The notes under the pieces were generated by a model. That model saw only the letters and a program-made list of their open reading frames with translations. It ran no database searches and was not told the DNA's origin. The translations under genes were made by a program, and so were the position numbers. This document shows, in pieces, positions 11,643-22,684 of a stretch of DNA of 64,000 bases; positions within the stretch are counted from its first letter, which is position 1, and each line of letters opens with the position of its first letter. Origin of the DNA: Orrella dioscoreae (GTDB taxonomy: Bacteria; Pseudomonadota; Gammaproteobacteria; Burkholderiales; Burkholderiaceae_B); assembly GCF_900089455.2 (NCBI RefSeq), contig NZ_LT907988.1, positions 2,108,001 through 2,172,000 on the forward strand, in the 5' to 3' direction.

Positions 11643-12071
11643 ATGTCCACTATTGAGCGCACCCTCTCGATCATCAAGCCCGACGCCGTCGCCAAGAACG
11701 TCATCGGCCAGATCGTGTCCCGCTTCGAACAAGCCGGCCTGAAGGTCGTGGCTGCCCGCCTGACCCAACTGTCGCGCGCCGAAGCCGAGCGCTTCTACGC
11801 CGTGCACAGCGCCCGTCCTTTCTTCAAGGACCTGGTCGACTTCATGATCTCGGGCCCCGTGTTCGTGCAAGTCCTGGAAGGCGAGAACGCCATCCTGAAG
11901 AACCGTGACCTGATGGGCGCCACGGACCCCAAGAAGGCAGAGAAGGGCACCATCCGCGCCGACTTCGCCGACAGCATCGACGCCAACGCCGTGCACGGTT
12001 CGGACGCCCCCGAAACCGCCGCCGTCGAAGTCGCTTTCTTCTTCCCCCAGATCGACGTCCACGGCCGCTAA
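11643..12071 (+). CDS. ndk: nucleoside diphosphate kinase
   Basis: Balances NTP pools by moving the gamma phosphate through a phospho-histidine. The 142-aa product matches family length. It begins [16 protein letters not shown] and carries the active-site block [10 protein letters not shown] with the catalytic His near 118, plus the nucleotide-contact region NPRD-like [11 protein letters not shown] near 88. An in-frame extension to 11502 is rejected because homologous sequence begins at MSTIERT and GGAG lies 10 nt before this ATG. It is followed after 25 nt by rlmN. Confidence 0.97.
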   Translation: MSTIERTLSIIKPDAVAKNVIGQIVSRFEQAGLKVVAARLTQLSRAEAERFYAVHSARPFFKDLVDFMISGPVFVQVLEGENAILKNRDLMGATDPKKAEKGTIRADFADSIDANAVHGSDAPETAAVEVAFFFPQIDVHGR

Positions 12072-12096
12072 GCCACCGGACCCGGTCCCCCGCGCC

Positions 12097-13250
<1,154 letters not shown>

Positions 13251-13254
<4 letters not shown>

Positions 13255-13790
13255 AGCTGGATACCGCCGCAGTTCCCGCCCCTGCGCGCGCGCAGGCCGT
13301 GGGTGCCAGTGGGCAGCCTGCGGCGTCGGCTTCCAGCGTGGCGGCCTCCGCGTCGGTGGGGCCCGCGCTGCGCGCCTTGCGCCAGGCCAAGGGCCTGTCG
13401 CTGGAAGAAGTGTCCCGCCGCCTGAAATTCTCCGCCCGCCAGATCTCGGCCCTCGAGGAAGAGCGCTGGAAGGACCTGCCCAGCGGCGTGTCGCTGCGCG
13501 GGCTGGTGCGCAACTATTCCCGCCTGCTGGGCGCCGACCCCGATGCGCTCACGGCGGCGCTCGAGCCCTACCTGGGCGGCACCGCGGCGGGCCTGGCGCG
13601 TTCCATCAATCATGTCCATACCGCCACGCCTGCCGAAGAGCGGCAGGGGTCGGGCTCCGGCCTCTGGCTGGGCCTGATCGTCCTGCTGCTCCTGGCTGGC
13701 CTGGGTTACGCTTTCTGGCAGGGCTGGCTGCCCACGCAATGGCTGTCGTCGTTCGGCCTGGGCACGACGCCCGCCGCCGGCGGCAACTGA
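13251..13790 (+). CDS. RodZ-like helix-turn-helix membrane protein (short form)
   Basis: 179-aa protein with an N-terminal XRE-type HTH_25 domain (about residues 38-110: [19 protein letters not shown]), a linker and one transmembrane helix near 137-157 ([19 protein letters not shown]). E. coli RodZ (337 aa) has this layout plus a large periplasmic DUF4115 domain. Here only about 20 residues follow the helix, so the periplasmic domain is missing. Its place between rlmN and ispG is the standard rodZ/yfgA position. RodZ anchors MreB in rod-shape control; whether this short form does so is uncertain. ATGA overlap with rlmN fixes the start. Confidence 0.85.
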
Positions 13791-13860
13791 GCCCGCCACG
13801 ACCGGATTGCCGCGTGAACACTTGCCGCGGCCATCGGGTCTTCGTCCGGAACCACGCATC

Positions 13861-15153
13861 ATGCAAGACACCCTGATTCCCTGCGCCGAGCCCCAGCCCG
13901 CGCCCGTCGGTCCGCTGGGCCGTCACGCCACCCGCGCCGTGGCAGTCACCTGGGGTGACCGCGTCGTCACCATCGGCGGTTCCTCGCCGGTGGTGGTGCA
14001 GTCGATGACCAACACCGACACCGCGCTGGCCATCGATACGGCCATCCAGGTCAAGGACCTTGCCCTGGCGGGCTCCGAGCTGGTGCGCATCACGGTGAAC
14101 ACGCCCGAGGCCGCCAAGGAAGTGCCGGCCATCCGCGAGCAGCTCGACCGCATGGGCGTGCCGGTGCCGCTGGTGGGCGATTTCCACTACAACGGCCACA
14201 AGCTGCTCACGCAGTTTCCCGAGTGCGCGCAGGCCTTGTCCAAGTACCGGATCAACCCGGGCAACATGGGCGGGGGCAAGAAGCGCGACGACAATTTCGC
14301 CCAGATGATCGAAGTGGCTGCCCGCTACGACAAGCCGGTGCGTATCGGCGTGAACTGGGGCAGCCTGGACCACGAGCTGATGGCGCGCATGATGGACGAG
14401 AACAGTCGCCGCGCGCAGCCCTGGCCGGCCCAGGCCGTCATGCGCGAGGCGCTGGTGGTGTCGGCCATCACCAATGCCCGGCGCGCCGAGGCGCTGGGCC
14501 TGGGCGGCGACAGGATCGTGCTGTCCTGCAAGGTCAGCCATGTCCAGGACCTGATCGCGGTCTATCGCGACCTGTCATCCCGTTGCGACTACCCGCTGCA
14601 CCTGGGCCTGACCGAAGCCGGCATGGGCAGCAAGGGCATCGTGGCGTCCACCGCCGCCCTGGGCGTGCTGCTGCAGGAAGGCATCGGCGACACCATCCGC
14701 ATCTCGCTCACCCCCGAGCCGGGCGGCGACCGCACCCGCGAAGTCGTGGTCGGACAGGAAATCCTGCAGACCATGGGGCTGCGCGCGTTCACGCCCATGG
14801 TCGTGGCGTGCCCGGGTTGCGGACGCACCAGCAGCACTTTCTTCCAGGAACTGGCCGACGACATCCAGTCCTTCCTGCGCCGCCAGATGCCCATCTGGCG
14901 CGAGCAGTATCCGGGCGTCGAGTCCATGAACGTCGCGGTCATGGGCTGTGTCGTGAACGGTCCCGGCGAAAGCCGCCATGCCGACATCGGCATCAGCCTG
15001 CCCGGCACCGGCGAGATCCCCTCGGCGCCGGTGTTCGTCGACGGCGAGCGCACGGTCACGCTCAAGGGCGACCACATCGCCCAGGAATTCCAGGCCATCG
15101 TCGAGAACTACGTGGCGCGCCGGTATGGCGCCCCTCTCGTGGTCCAGGACTGA
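13861..15153 (+). CDS. ispG: 4-hydroxy-3-methylbut-2-en-1-yl diphosphate synthase (GcpE)
   Basis: Iron-sulfur enzyme of the non-mevalonate isoprenoid pathway, converting MEcPP to HMBPP. From the ATG at 13861 it has 430 aa, the longer proteobacterial form with an insertion before the Fe-S domain. The cluster ligands are visible as [13 protein letters not shown] near residue 319 and [11 protein letters not shown] near 362. The barrel start [16 protein letters not shown] near residue 40 is conserved. An upstream GTG-type extension to 13807 looks spurious. Confidence 0.96.
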   Translation: MQDTLIPCAEPQPAPVGPLGRHATRAVAVTWGDRVVTIGGSSPVVVQSMTNTDTALAIDTAIQVKDLALAGSELVRITVNTPEAAKEVPAIREQLDRMGVPVPLVGDFHYNGHKLLTQFPECAQALSKYRINPGNMGGGKKRDDNFAQMIEVAARYDKPVRIGVNWGSLDHELMARMMDENSRRAQPWPAQAVMREALVVSAITNARRAEALGLGGDRIVLSCKVSHVQDLIAVYRDLSSRCDYPLHLGLTEAGMGSKGIVASTAALGVLLQEGIGDTIRISLTPEPGGDRTREVVVGQEILQTMGLRAFTPMVVACPGCGRTSSTFFQELADDIQSFLRRQMPIWREQYPGVESMNVAVMGCVVNGPGESRHADIGISLPGTGEIPSAPVFVDGERTVTLKGDHIAQEFQAIVENYVARRYGAPLVVQD

Positions 15154-15289
15154 ACCCGCGGGCGGCTTTCCGGTCCGACCCTTGGACGCAGGAGGCGTTC
15201 GTCCCCTGCGTCCCTGCAGCAATCTGTCAGAAGCAAGTAAACTGGCCGCCGCGCGCGCGAGACACGCTCAGCGCCACGGACAACAAATA

Positions 15290-16597
15290 ATGACCCAGGC
15301 TTTCCAGAAACTCGCCGCCATCCGCGGCATGAACGACATTCTTCCCGAGGCGGGCGCCCGCTGGGAGCAGTTCGAGGCCATCGTGCGCGACTGGCTCCAG
15401 TCCTACGGCTACCGCAACATGCGCGCGCCGGTGCTCGAGCACACGCGCCTCTTCACGCGCGGCATCGGCGAGGTGACCGACATCGTCGAGAAGGAGATGT
15501 ACTCCTTCACCGACTCGCTGAATGGCGAATCGCTCACCATGCGTCCCGAGTTCACCGCCGGCATGGTGCGCGCGGCCATCGAGCACAACCTGCTCTATGA
15601 CCGGCCGCAGCGCGTCTATGCCATGGGTCCGGTGTTCCGCCACGAGCGCCCGCAGCGCGGCCGCTATCGCCAGTTCCACCAGATCGACGTCGAGGCCCTG
15701 GGCTTTGCCGGTCCCGATGTCGATGCCGAGATGATCGTCATGCTGGCCCGCCTGTGGCGCCAGCTGGGCCTGACCGACATCCGGCTGGAATTGAATTCCC
15801 TGGGCCAGCCCGAAGAGCGCGCCCGCCACCGGGAAGCGCTCATCGCGCACCTGGAGCAGCACCGCGACATCCTCGACGAGGACGGCCAGCGGCGCATGTA
15901 CACCAATCCCCTGCGCGTGCTGGATACCAAGAATCCGGCCATGCAGGCCATGGCCGACAGCGCGCCGCGCCTGTCCGACTTCCTGGGCGAGGCCTCGCGC
16001 GCGCACCTGCAGGGCGTCTGCGACCGCCTCGACGACGCCGGCATCGCCTATCGCATGAACCCGCGCCTGGTCCGCGGCCTGGACTACTACAACCTCACCG
16101 TGTTCGAGTGGGTCACCGACAGGCTGGGCGCCCAGGGCACCGTCTGCGGCGGCGGCCGCTACGACGGCCTCATCGAACTGCTGGGCGGCAAGCCCGCGCC
16201 TGCCGTCGGCTTTGCCATCGGCGTGGAACGCCTGCTGGACCTCTGGTCCCAGGGCGAGGCGCCCGAGGCCCGGCCCGAGTGCGACGTCTACATCGTCCAC
16301 CAGGACGAGGCCGGCCAGCGCCAGGCTGCCAGGCTGGGCGAACAGCTGCGCGACGCCGGCCTGCGGGTCGTCGTGCATGCCGGCAGCAGCGGTTTCAAGT
16401 CCCAGTTCAAGCGCGCCGACGCAAGCGGCGCCCAGGTTGCGGTTATTCTTGGCGCCGACGAGCTGGCCGCCCAGGTGGCCAGCGTCAAGTGGTTGCGCAG
16501 CACGCAGCAGGAAGGCAGCGGGCAGCAGCAGGTTCCGTTCGCGGAGTTGGCCAATGTTTTGCTGCCGGGCCGCCCCAAGGCAAAAAGCGCCCCCTAG
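15290..16597 (+). CDS. hisS: histidyl-tRNA synthetase
   Basis: Class II synthetase for histidine. The chosen start [19 protein letters not shown] gives 435 aa, near the family norm (about 424). Motif 2 appears as [19 protein letters not shown] near 110. HisA loops appear as [14 protein letters not shown] near 262 and [18 protein letters not shown] near 283. The C-terminal anticodon domain follows. The last codons (KAKSAP and the TAG) lie inside a GC-rich repeat/terminator element, so the C-terminus is partly written by that element. The gap to ispG is 136 nt. Confidence 0.96.
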   Translation: MTQAFQKLAAIRGMNDILPEAGARWEQFEAIVRDWLQSYGYRNMRAPVLEHTRLFTRGIGEVTDIVEKEMYSFTDSLNGESLTMRPEFTAGMVRAAIEHNLLYDRPQRVYAMGPVFRHERPQRGRYRQFHQIDVEALGFAGPDVDAEMIVMLARLWRQLGLTDIRLELNSLGQPEERARHREALIAHLEQHRDILDEDGQRRMYTNPLRVLDTKNPAMQAMADSAPRLSDFLGEASRAHLQGVCDRLDDAGIAYRMNPRLVRGLDYYNLTVFEWVTDRLGAQGTVCGGGRYDGLIELLGGKPAPAVGFAIGVERLLDLWSQGEAPEARPECDVYIVHQDEAGQRQAARLGEQLRDAGLRVVVHAGSSGFKSQFKRADASGAQVAVILGADELAAQVASVKWLRSTQQEGSGQQQVPFAELANVLLPGRPKAKSAP

Positions 16598-16637
16598 GGG
16601 GCAGCAAGCCGAAGGCGCAGCGTGGGGGCTTTTTTTG
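16582..16637 (+). terminator. repeat-type terminator overlapping the hisS stop codon
   Basis: AAAAAGC at the 5' edge pairs with GCTTTTTTT at the 3' edge, with CCCCCTAGGGGGC and GGGGG blocks inside. The hisS TAG is the centre of CCCCCTAGGGGG. The layout differs from repeat copies A-C but has the same GC-block style. It should attenuate transcription into yfgM. Confidence 0.6.
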
Positions 16638-16656
16638 AAATTCAAGGTGTAGTGGC

Positions 16657-17292
16657 ATGGCATACGATCTGGACGAACAGGAAAAACTCGACTCCCTCAA
16701 GGCCTGGTGGGCCCGCTACGGCCTGGCCGTCTCGGCCGCCCTGCTGGTGGTGATGGCCAGCCTGGCCGGCTGGCAGGGCTGGCGCTGGTACGAGGCGCAC
16801 CGCGCCACCCAGGCCATGGGCTATTTCGAGGCGCTGCAGGAAGCGGCCGGACAGCAGGGCGATGACGCCGCTGCGCGCATCAAGGCCGCCAGCGCCACGC
16901 TGCGCGACGACTTCCCCGGCACGCCTTACGCCGGCCGCGGCGCGCTGCTGGCCGCCCACGCGCTGGCCGAGCGCAAGGACGTGGCTGGCGCGCGTGAGCA
17001 GCTGGAATGGCTGGCCCAGGCCAAGGACACCACGCTGCAGGGCGTGGCCCGCCTGCGCCTGGCCGGCCTGCTGCTGGACCAGAAGGAATACGATGCGGCC
17101 CTGGCGCAACTGAATGACGTGCCCCCGGGTTTCGCGGCGCTGTACGCCGACCGCCGCGGCGACGTGCTGGCCGCGCAAGGCAAGCGCGAGGAAGCCCGCG
17201 CCGCCTGGGACAGCGCCGTGAAGTCGCTCGAGCCGGGCAGCCCGCTCACGGCCGCGCTGCAACTGAAAATCGACGCCCTGGGCGGAGCTTGA
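16657..17292 (+). CDS. YfgM-family tetratricopeptide membrane protein
   Basis: 211-aa protein with a short cytoplasmic N-terminus (MAYDLDEQEKLDSLKAWWA), one transmembrane helix near residues 23-44 and a periplasmic alpha-helical TPR-like domain (DUF2133/YfgM, about 60-205). YfgM is an ancillary SecYEG-associated factor that works with periplasmic chaperones and is usually encoded between hisS and bamB, as here. It ends 1 nt before bamB, so the two are surely cotranscribed. Confidence 0.88.
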   Translation: MAYDLDEQEKLDSLKAWWARYGLAVSAALLVVMASLAGWQGWRWYEAHRATQAMGYFEALQEAAGQQGDDAAARIKAASATLRDDFPGTPYAGRGALLAAHALAERKDVAGAREQLEWLAQAKDTTLQGVARLRLAGLLLDQKEYDAALAQLNDVPPGFAALYADRRGDVLAAQGKREEARAAWDSAVKSLEPGSPLTAALQLKIDALGGA

Positions 17293-17293
17293 G

Positions 17294-18451
17294 ATGCTGA
17301 ACCTGAACTTCCTGCGCGCCGCGCGCGCCGCTTTCTGCGTCACCGCCGCGCTGTCGCTGGCAGGTTGCGGCCTGTTCGCCAGCGATGACGGCCGCTACGA
17401 CCCGGCCGACCTCACCGACTACGCTCCCGGCGCGTCCGCGCAGGTGGCGTGGCGCACCTCCATCGGCAGCGGCGGCGGCATCGGCCTGTCGCCCACGGTG
17501 GTGGACAGCGCGGTGTACGCGGCCTCGGCCAATGGGTATGTCGGCAAGTACGACCTGCTGACGGGCCGCGAGGTCTGGCGCACCCGCGTCGACGGCGACC
17601 TGACCGCCGGCGCCGGCAGCGACGGTGTCACCACCGCGGTTGCCACGCCCAAGGGCGAAGTCGTCGCCTTCGACGACACCGGCAAGGAAAAGTGGCGCAG
17701 CCGTGCCACCAGCGAAGTGACCGTGCCGCCCGTGGTGGGCTATGGCCTGGTCATCGTGCGCAGCGGCGACTATCGCATCCAGGCCTTCAACGCCGACAGC
17801 GGCGAGCGTCTCTGGAACGTGCAGCGTCCCGGCCCCGCGCTGGCCCTGCGCAGCAGCGCGCAGATGATCCTGGCCGAAGGCATGGTCATCGCGGGCATGC
17901 CCGGCGGCAAGATGTTCGCCGTCCAGGCTTCCACGGGCAATGTCCAGTGGGAAGGCACGGTCGCCACGCCCAAGGGCTCGAGCGACCTCGAGCGCGTGAC
18001 CGACGTGGTCGGCGTGCCGCGCGTGGCCGGCCGGCTGCTGTGCGCCGTCGCCTACCAGGGCCGTGTCGTCTGCTTCGACGTTTCCGCCGGCGGCCGTCCG
18101 CAATGGGCGCGCGACTTCTCCAGCAGCGTCGGCCTGGCGCTGGATGACCGCTTCCTGTACGTGCCCGACCACACCAGCGTGGTGCATGGTTTCGCGCTGG
18201 ACAACGGCGGCAACATCTGGAAGCAGGAAGCCCTGCGCAACCGCCGCCTGAGCTCGCCGGCCGTCCTTGGCCGCGCCGTCGCGCTGGGCGACTATGATGG
18301 CTACGTCCACTTCCTGGCCCGTGAAGATGGCCACCTGCTCGCCCGCGTGTCCGTGGGCGGCGGTGCCATCCAGGCGCCCCTGCAGGCCACGTCGCAAGGT
18401 GTGCTGGTGCAAACCGGCAACGGCGACCTGGTCATGATTTCCGTCAACTGA
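17294..18451 (+). CDS. bamB: outer-membrane protein assembly factor BamB
   Basis: Lipoprotein of the BAM complex that inserts beta-barrel proteins into the outer membrane. The 385-aa product has a signal peptide ending in the lipobox LSLAGC (lipidated Cys near 25). Repeated PQQ-like blade motifs follow (for example [25 protein letters not shown]), consistent with an eight-bladed propeller. It sits between yfgM and der in the standard order. Confidence 0.95.
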   Translation: MLNLNFLRAARAAFCVTAALSLAGCGLFASDDGRYDPADLTDYAPGASAQVAWRTSIGSGGGIGLSPTVVDSAVYAASANGYVGKYDLLTGREVWRTRVDGDLTAGAGSDGVTTAVATPKGEVVAFDDTGKEKWRSRATSEVTVPPVVGYGLVIVRSGDYRIQAFNADSGERLWNVQRPGPALALRSSAQMILAEGMVIAGMPGGKMFAVQASTGNVQWEGTVATPKGSSDLERVTDVVGVPRVAGRLLCAVAYQGRVVCFDVSAGGRPQWARDFSSSVGLALDDRFLYVPDHTSVVHGFALDNGGNIWKQEALRNRRLSSPAVLGRAVALGDYDGYVHFLAREDGHLLARVSVGGGAIQAPLQATSQGVLVQTGNGDLVMISVN

Positions 18452-18462
18452 TCGATACCGCT

Positions 18463-19875
18463 GTGTCCCTGAAACCCGTCGTCGCCCTCGTGGGCCGCCC
18501 CAACGTGGGCAAGTCCACACTGTTCAACCGCCTGACGCGCTCGCGCTCCGCCTTGGTGGCCGATTTTTCCGGCCTGACGCGCGATCGTCACTATGGCGAG
18601 GGGCGCGTGGGCGAAAAGCCCTTCATCGCCATCGACACCGGCGGCTTCGAGCCGGTGGCAAAAACCGGCATCCTGCTCCAGATGGCCCGCCAGACGCAGC
18701 AGGCCATTGCCGAGGCCGACGCGGTGATCTTCCTGGTCGATGCCCGCGCGGGCGTCAATGCCCATGACCACGAGATCGCCCGGCAACTGCGCCGCAACAG
18801 CCAGCGCGTGCTGCTGGCGGTGAACAAGGCCGAAGGCATGGCGCACAACGCGGCCATCTCCGAATTCCACGAGCTTGGCTTGGGCCAGCCGCTGGCCATC
18901 TCGGCCGCGCACGGCGACGGCATCGTGGAACTGATCGAGATGGCGCTGGAAGGCCTGGGCGAAGCGCCCGCGCTGGTGTCCGACGAGGACGATGATTTCG
19001 GCGACGCCGATCCAGGCTTCGACCCCGATGCGGATCCGCAGGCCGAGGACGTCCCCGAGGCGCCGGTGGCGCACCGCATCAAGCTGGCCATCGTCGGACG
19101 TCCGAACGTGGGCAAGTCCACGCTCATCAATACGCTGCTGGGCGAAGAGCGTGTCATCGCCTTCGACATGCCCGGCACCACCCGCGACGCCATCGAGATC
19201 GACTTCCAGCGTGGCGGACGGGATTACACGCTCATCGATACCGCGGGCCTGCGCAAGCGCGGCAAGGTCTTCGAGGCGGTCGAAAAATTCTCGGTCATCA
19301 AGACCCTGCAGGCCATCGAGGCCAGCAACGTCGTGCTGCTGATGCTGGATGCCCAGCAGGAAGTCTCCGAGCAGGACGCCCACATCGCCGGCTTCATCCT
19401 GGAGACGGGCAGGGCGCTGGTGGTGGGCATCAACAAGTGGGACGGCCTGGACGACGAGCGCCGCGAACGCATCGTGCGCGAATTCGAACGCAAGCTGCGC
19501 TTCCTGTCGTTCGCGCGCATGCACACGATCTCGGCGTTGAAGGGGCAGGGCGTCAATGCCGTGCTGAAGTCCGTCGACGCCGCGCACGCCGCGGCCTTCG
19601 CCAAACTGTCCACGCCCAAGCTCACGCGCGAGCTGCAGGCCGCCGTCGAGCAGCAGCAGCCGCCCCGCAAGGGCATCTTCCGCCCAAAGCTGCGCTATGC
19701 GCACCAGGGCGGCCAGAACCCCCCGCGCATCATCGTGCACGGCAGCGCACTGGACGCCATTCCGGACTCGTACCGCCGCTACCTGGAAACGCGTTTCCGC
19801 GAAGCCTTCAAGCTGGCGGGCACGCCCCTGCGCATCGAATTCAAGTCCTCCCACAACCCCTACGTCGACAACTGA
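18463..19875 (+). CDS. der: GTPase Der (EngA)
   Basis: Essential 50S-assembly GTPase with two tandem G domains. The 470-aa product shows a first P-loop [14 protein letters not shown] near residue 11 and a second [16 protein letters not shown] near 213, with matching DTGG/DTAG G3 and NKAE/NKWD G4 motifs. An acidic linker of about 35 residues ([20 protein letters not shown]) joins the domains. A KH-like C-terminal domain ends the protein. The start is GTG at 18463, the only start that keeps the family N-terminus [13 protein letters not shown]. Confidence 0.96.
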   Translation: MSLKPVVALVGRPNVGKSTLFNRLTRSRSALVADFSGLTRDRHYGEGRVGEKPFIAIDTGGFEPVAKTGILLQMARQTQQAIAEADAVIFLVDARAGVNAHDHEIARQLRRNSQRVLLAVNKAEGMAHNAAISEFHELGLGQPLAISAAHGDGIVELIEMALEGLGEAPALVSDEDDDFGDADPGFDPDADPQAEDVPEAPVAHRIKLAIVGRPNVGKSTLINTLLGEERVIAFDMPGTTRDAIEIDFQRGGRDYTLIDTAGLRKRGKVFEAVEKFSVIKTLQAIEASNVVLLMLDAQQEVSEQDAHIAGFILETGRALVVGINKWDGLDDERRERIVREFERKLRFLSFARMHTISALKGQGVNAVLKSVDAAHAAAFAKLSTPKLTRELQAAVEQQQPPRKGIFRPKLRYAHQGGQNPPRIIVHGSALDAIPDSYRRYLETRFREAFKLAGTPLRIEFKSSHNPYVDN

Positions 19876-19878
19876 TCC

Positions 19879-20949
19879 ATGAGTCGCTTTTGGAGCGCCG
19901 TGGTCCACGGCCTGTCGCCCTATGTGCCGGGCGAGCAGCCCAAGCTGCAGAACCTGGTCAAGCTCAACACCAACGAGCTGCCCTATGGCCCCTCGCCGCG
20001 CGCCATTGCCGCCATCCAGGCGGCGGCCGATGACAGCCTGCGTCTGTATCCCGATCCGGGCGCCAGCGCGCTGCGCGAGACCCTCGGCAGGCACTATGGC
20101 GTGCCGGCCGACCACGTCTTCGTGGGCAACGGATCCGACGAAGTGTTGGCGCACGCCTTCATGGGCCTGCTGCGCCACGAGCGTCCGCTGTGGTTTCCGG
20201 ACATCAGCTACAGCTTCTATCCGGTGTATTGCGGCCTGTACGGCATCACGTCGCGCAGCGTGCCGCTGGCCGATGATTTCAGCATCGACCCGGCGGACTA
20301 CCTGCCGGGCGAGGCGGGCTCGGCCGGCGCCATCATTCTGCCCAATCCCAATGCCCCGACGGGCCGCGCCCTGACGCGCGCCGAGGTCGAGCGCATCGTG
20401 GCGGGCAATCCCGACGCGGTCGTGGTCATCGACGAGGCCTACGTCGATTTCGGGGCGGAGTCCGCCGTGCCCCTGGTGGCGCAGTACCCGAACCTGCTCG
20501 TGGTCCAGACGCTTTCCAAGTCGCGCGGCCTGGCCGGCTTGCGGGTCGGCTATGCCATTGGCCAGCCGGCGCTGCTCGAGGCGCTCGACCGGGTCAAGAA
20601 CAGTTTCAACTCCTACCCGCTGGACCGCCTGGCGCTGGCGGGCGCGATGGCGGCCATCGAGGACACGGATTATCTGGCACGGACCTGCCAGACCGTCATC
20701 GACAGCCGCGAGACGCTGGTTGCCGGCTTGCGGCAGGCGGGTTTCGAGGTGCTGCCCTCGGCGGCCAATTTCGTGTTCGCCCGCCACCCGGGGCGCGATG
20801 CCGCGGCCCTGTCGGCGGCGTTGCGCGAGCGCGGCATCATCGTGCGCCACTTCTCCCGTCCCCGTATAGACCAATTCCTGAGGATCACCGTCGGTACCGA
20901 CGCCGAGTGCCGGACGCTCCTCGACGCACTGGCGCAGATCCTCTCCTGA
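19879..20949 (+). CDS. hisC: histidinol-phosphate aminotransferase
   Basis: PLP enzyme of histidine biosynthesis (imidazole-acetol phosphate to histidinol phosphate). The 356-aa fold-type I protein has the PLP lysine in [15 protein letters not shown] near residue 215, the LPNPNAPTG block near 155 and the C-terminal Arg in [13 protein letters not shown]. It begins 3 nt after der stops and is followed by an 8-bp inverted repeat (20977-20997). Together with hisS and hisZ it makes a small dispersed histidine-related set in this region. Confidence 0.95.
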   Translation: MSRFWSAVVHGLSPYVPGEQPKLQNLVKLNTNELPYGPSPRAIAAIQAAADDSLRLYPDPGASALRETLGRHYGVPADHVFVGNGSDEVLAHAFMGLLRHERPLWFPDISYSFYPVYCGLYGITSRSVPLADDFSIDPADYLPGEAGSAGAIILPNPNAPTGRALTRAEVERIVAGNPDAVVVIDEAYVDFGAESAVPLVAQYPNLLVVQTLSKSRGLAGLRVGYAIGQPALLEALDRVKNSFNSYPLDRLALAGAMAAIEDTDYLARTCQTVIDSRETLVAGLRQAGFEVLPSAANFVFARHPGRDAAALSAALRERGIIVRHFSRPRIDQFLRITVGTDAECRTLLDALAQILS

Positions 20950-20976
20950 CGCGGCTTTGCGGCCGGTTCGACGGCT

Positions 20977-20997
20977 CACGGGAACTGTCTTCCCGTG
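20977..20997 (+). terminator. hairpin after hisC
   Basis: CACGGGAA and TTCCCGTG form a perfect 8-bp stem around a 5-nt loop, 27 nt after the hisC stop. There is no T-run, so termination may be weak or Rho-assisted. It is 90 nt before hfq. Confidence 0.4.
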
Positions 20998-21086
20998 GCG
21001 CGCTCAAACTGGCGATGTGCGGGAAAACCCTGTAGAGTGCAGGTATCCGTGCCTTACCCCCAAAAACAACACATGGAGCCTGGCCA

Positions 21087-21323
21087 ATGAGCAATAAAGG
21101 GCAAACACTGCAAGACCCGTTTCTGAACACCCTGCGTAAGGAACACGTTCCGGTTTCCATCTATCTGGTCAACGGCATCAAGCTGCAAGGCCAGATCGAA
21201 TCGTTCGACCAATATGTCGTCCTGCTGCGCAACACCGTGACGCAGATGGTCTATAAACACGCCATTTCCACCGTCGTGCCTGCGCGCGCGGTCAATTTCC
21301 AGGTTGATACGCCTGCTGAGTAA
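21087..21323 (+). CDS. hfq: RNA chaperone Hfq
   Basis: Hexameric Sm-like protein that pairs small RNAs with mRNAs. The 78-aa product has the Sm1 motif [26 protein letters not shown] and the Sm2 motif [13 protein letters not shown], with the proximal-face QDPFLN residues and Lys/His of YKH intact. The C-terminal tail is short (about 10 residues beyond the core, against about 35 in E. coli). It heads hfq-hflX-hflK-hflC, but a hairpin and a repeat element lie between it and hflX. Confidence 0.97.
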   Translation: MSNKGQTLQDPFLNTLRKEHVPVSIYLVNGIKLQGQIESFDQYVVLLRNTVTQMVYKHAISTVVPARAVNFQVDTPAE

Positions 21324-21360
21324 GTTCCGGCCGTCTCCCGCCCTGACCGCAGTGCCTTGC

Positions 21361-21400
21361 GCCCGCCGCACGTTTTCGTGCAGGCGGGCGTTGTTGTTCT
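21361..21400 (+). terminator. terminator after hfq
   Basis: GCCCGCC-G-CACG / TTTT / CGTG-C-A-GGCGGGC forms a strong stem (21361-21389) followed by the T-rich tail GTTGTTGTTCT, 38 nt after the hfq stop. It would give hfq its own short transcript, with hflX needing read-through or its own promoter. Confidence 0.6.
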
Positions 21401-21486
21401 CACCCCCCGAGGCGCTGCGCGCCTCCCCCCCTCAAGGGGGGCGTTGCGGGTGGACCGGCAAAGCCGGCTCCACCGCAACCCGGATG
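21401..21486 (+). repeat. GC-rich intergenic repeat, copy B
   Basis: CACCCCCCGAGGCGCTGCGC, then CCCCCCTCAAGGGGGGCG, then GTGGACCGGCAAAGCCGGCTCC. Block order and sequence match copy A (3717-3797) in the same orientation and copy C (55493-55571) reversed. It lies in the 254-nt hfq-hflX gap. Confidence 0.8.
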
Positions 21487-21577
21487 GGGCCGCAGTATTC
21501 TGGGGGGATTGTTTGCATAACAAGACTGTCCTGCGCCGTGCCTTGCGCGACAAGGACGCCGCAATGAGGAGGGCGCC

Positions 21578-22684
21578 ATGCGCGCATTGATTATCAGCGT
21601 CGACCTGGGGAATCCGGACTTCCTGCCCCACGCCGAGGAATTCGCCATGCTGGCCAAGGGCGCCGGGGCCGAGGTCGTCGCCACGCTGACCGTGCGCCGG
21701 TCCCGGCCCGATGCGGCCTATTTCATCGGCACCGGCAAGCTGGAAGAGGCCATCGCCATCAGCCAGGCCGAGGAGGCCGACATCGTGCTGTTCGACCAGG
21801 CCTTGTCGCCGGCGCAGCAGCGCAACCTCGAACGCAAGCTGAACCTGCGCGTGGTCGACCGCGTGGCGCTGATCCTGGACATCTTCGCGCTGCGCGCCAA
21901 GAGCCATGAAGGCAAGCTGCAGGTCGAGCTCGCCCAGCTGCAGCACTTGTCCACGCGCCTGACGCGCCTGTGGTCCCACTTGGAGCGGCAGCGCGGCGGC
22001 ATCGGCATGCGCGGGCCCGGCGAGTCCCAGCTGGAAATGGACCGCCGCATGATCGGCGCCAAGGTGCGCGTCCTGCGCGAGCGCCTGGACAAGGTGCAGC
22101 GCCAGCGCCAGACCCAGCGGCGCGCGCGCGAGCGTGGCAGCCACCTGTCGGTGTCGCTGGTGGGCTACACCAACGCGGGAAAATCGACGCTTTTCAACGC
22201 GCTGACGCGCGCCGGCGCCTATGCGGCCGACCAGCTTTTCGCCACGCTGGACACCACCACGCGGCGCATCTGGATCGAAGGGGCAGGGCAGGTGACGCTG
22301 TCGGACACCGTGGGCTTCATCCGCGACCTGCCCACGACGCTGATCGCCGCCTTCCGCGCCACGCTGGAGGAAACCGTGCACGCCGACCTGCTGCTGCACG
22401 TGGTCGATGCCTCCAGCCCGCAGCGCGATGAGCAGATCGCCGAAGTCGACAAGGTACTGGTCGAAATCGGTGCCGCGGATATTCCCCGCATACTGGTCTA
22501 TAACAAGATAGACGCGGCGGGATTGGAGCCCCGGGTTGACAGGGACGCACATGGTACGATTGCGCGAGTATTCGTAAGCGCCGTTGAGCGCGCTGGCCTA
22601 GAGGCGTTGCGCGGGGCAATTGCACAGGTCGGCACAACCGCAGGAAACAATGCGTCCATTCACCAAACTGTTCAATCTGAATGA
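21578..22684 (+). CDS. hflX: ribosome-dissociating GTPase HflX
   Basis: GTPase that splits stalled ribosomes under stress. The 368-aa product has the N-terminal HflX domain with FIGTGKLEE near residue 49, a helical linker with the family block RGGIGMRGPGESQLEMDRR near 144, and the G domain with P-loop GYTNAGKSTLFNAL near 196, G3 DTVGFIRDLP and G4 NKID. The ATG at 21578 is preceded by GAGGAGGGC. The 3' end overlaps the start of hflK by 35 nt. Confidence 0.95.
   Translation: MRALIISVDLGNPDFLPHAEEFAMLAKGAGAEVVATLTVRRSRPDAAYFIGTGKLEEAIAISQAEEADIVLFDQALSPAQQRNLERKLNLRVVDRVALILDIFALRAKSHEGKLQVELAQLQHLSTRLTRLWSHLERQRGGIGMRGPGESQLEMDRRMIGAKVRVLRERLDKVQRQRQTQRRARERGSHLSVSLVGYTNAGKSTLFNALTRAGAYAADQLFATLDTTTRRIWIEGAGQVTLSDTVGFIRDLPTTLIAAFRATLEETVHADLLLHVVDASSPQRDEQIAEVDKVLVEIGAADIPRILVYNKIDAAGLEPRVDRDAHGTIARVFVSAVERAGLEALRGAIAQVGTTAGNNASIHQTVQSE

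Noticed and set aside
18301-20979. 892-codon minus-strand frame over der and hisC
   Set aside because: Der and HisC on the plus strand have all catalytic motifs; the antisense protein is His/Gly/Arg-rich without any recognisable domain.
21001-21086. sigma54 promoter before hfq
   Set aside because: A TGGC..TGC-like string is present, but the GG and GC elements are not at -24/-12 spacing.
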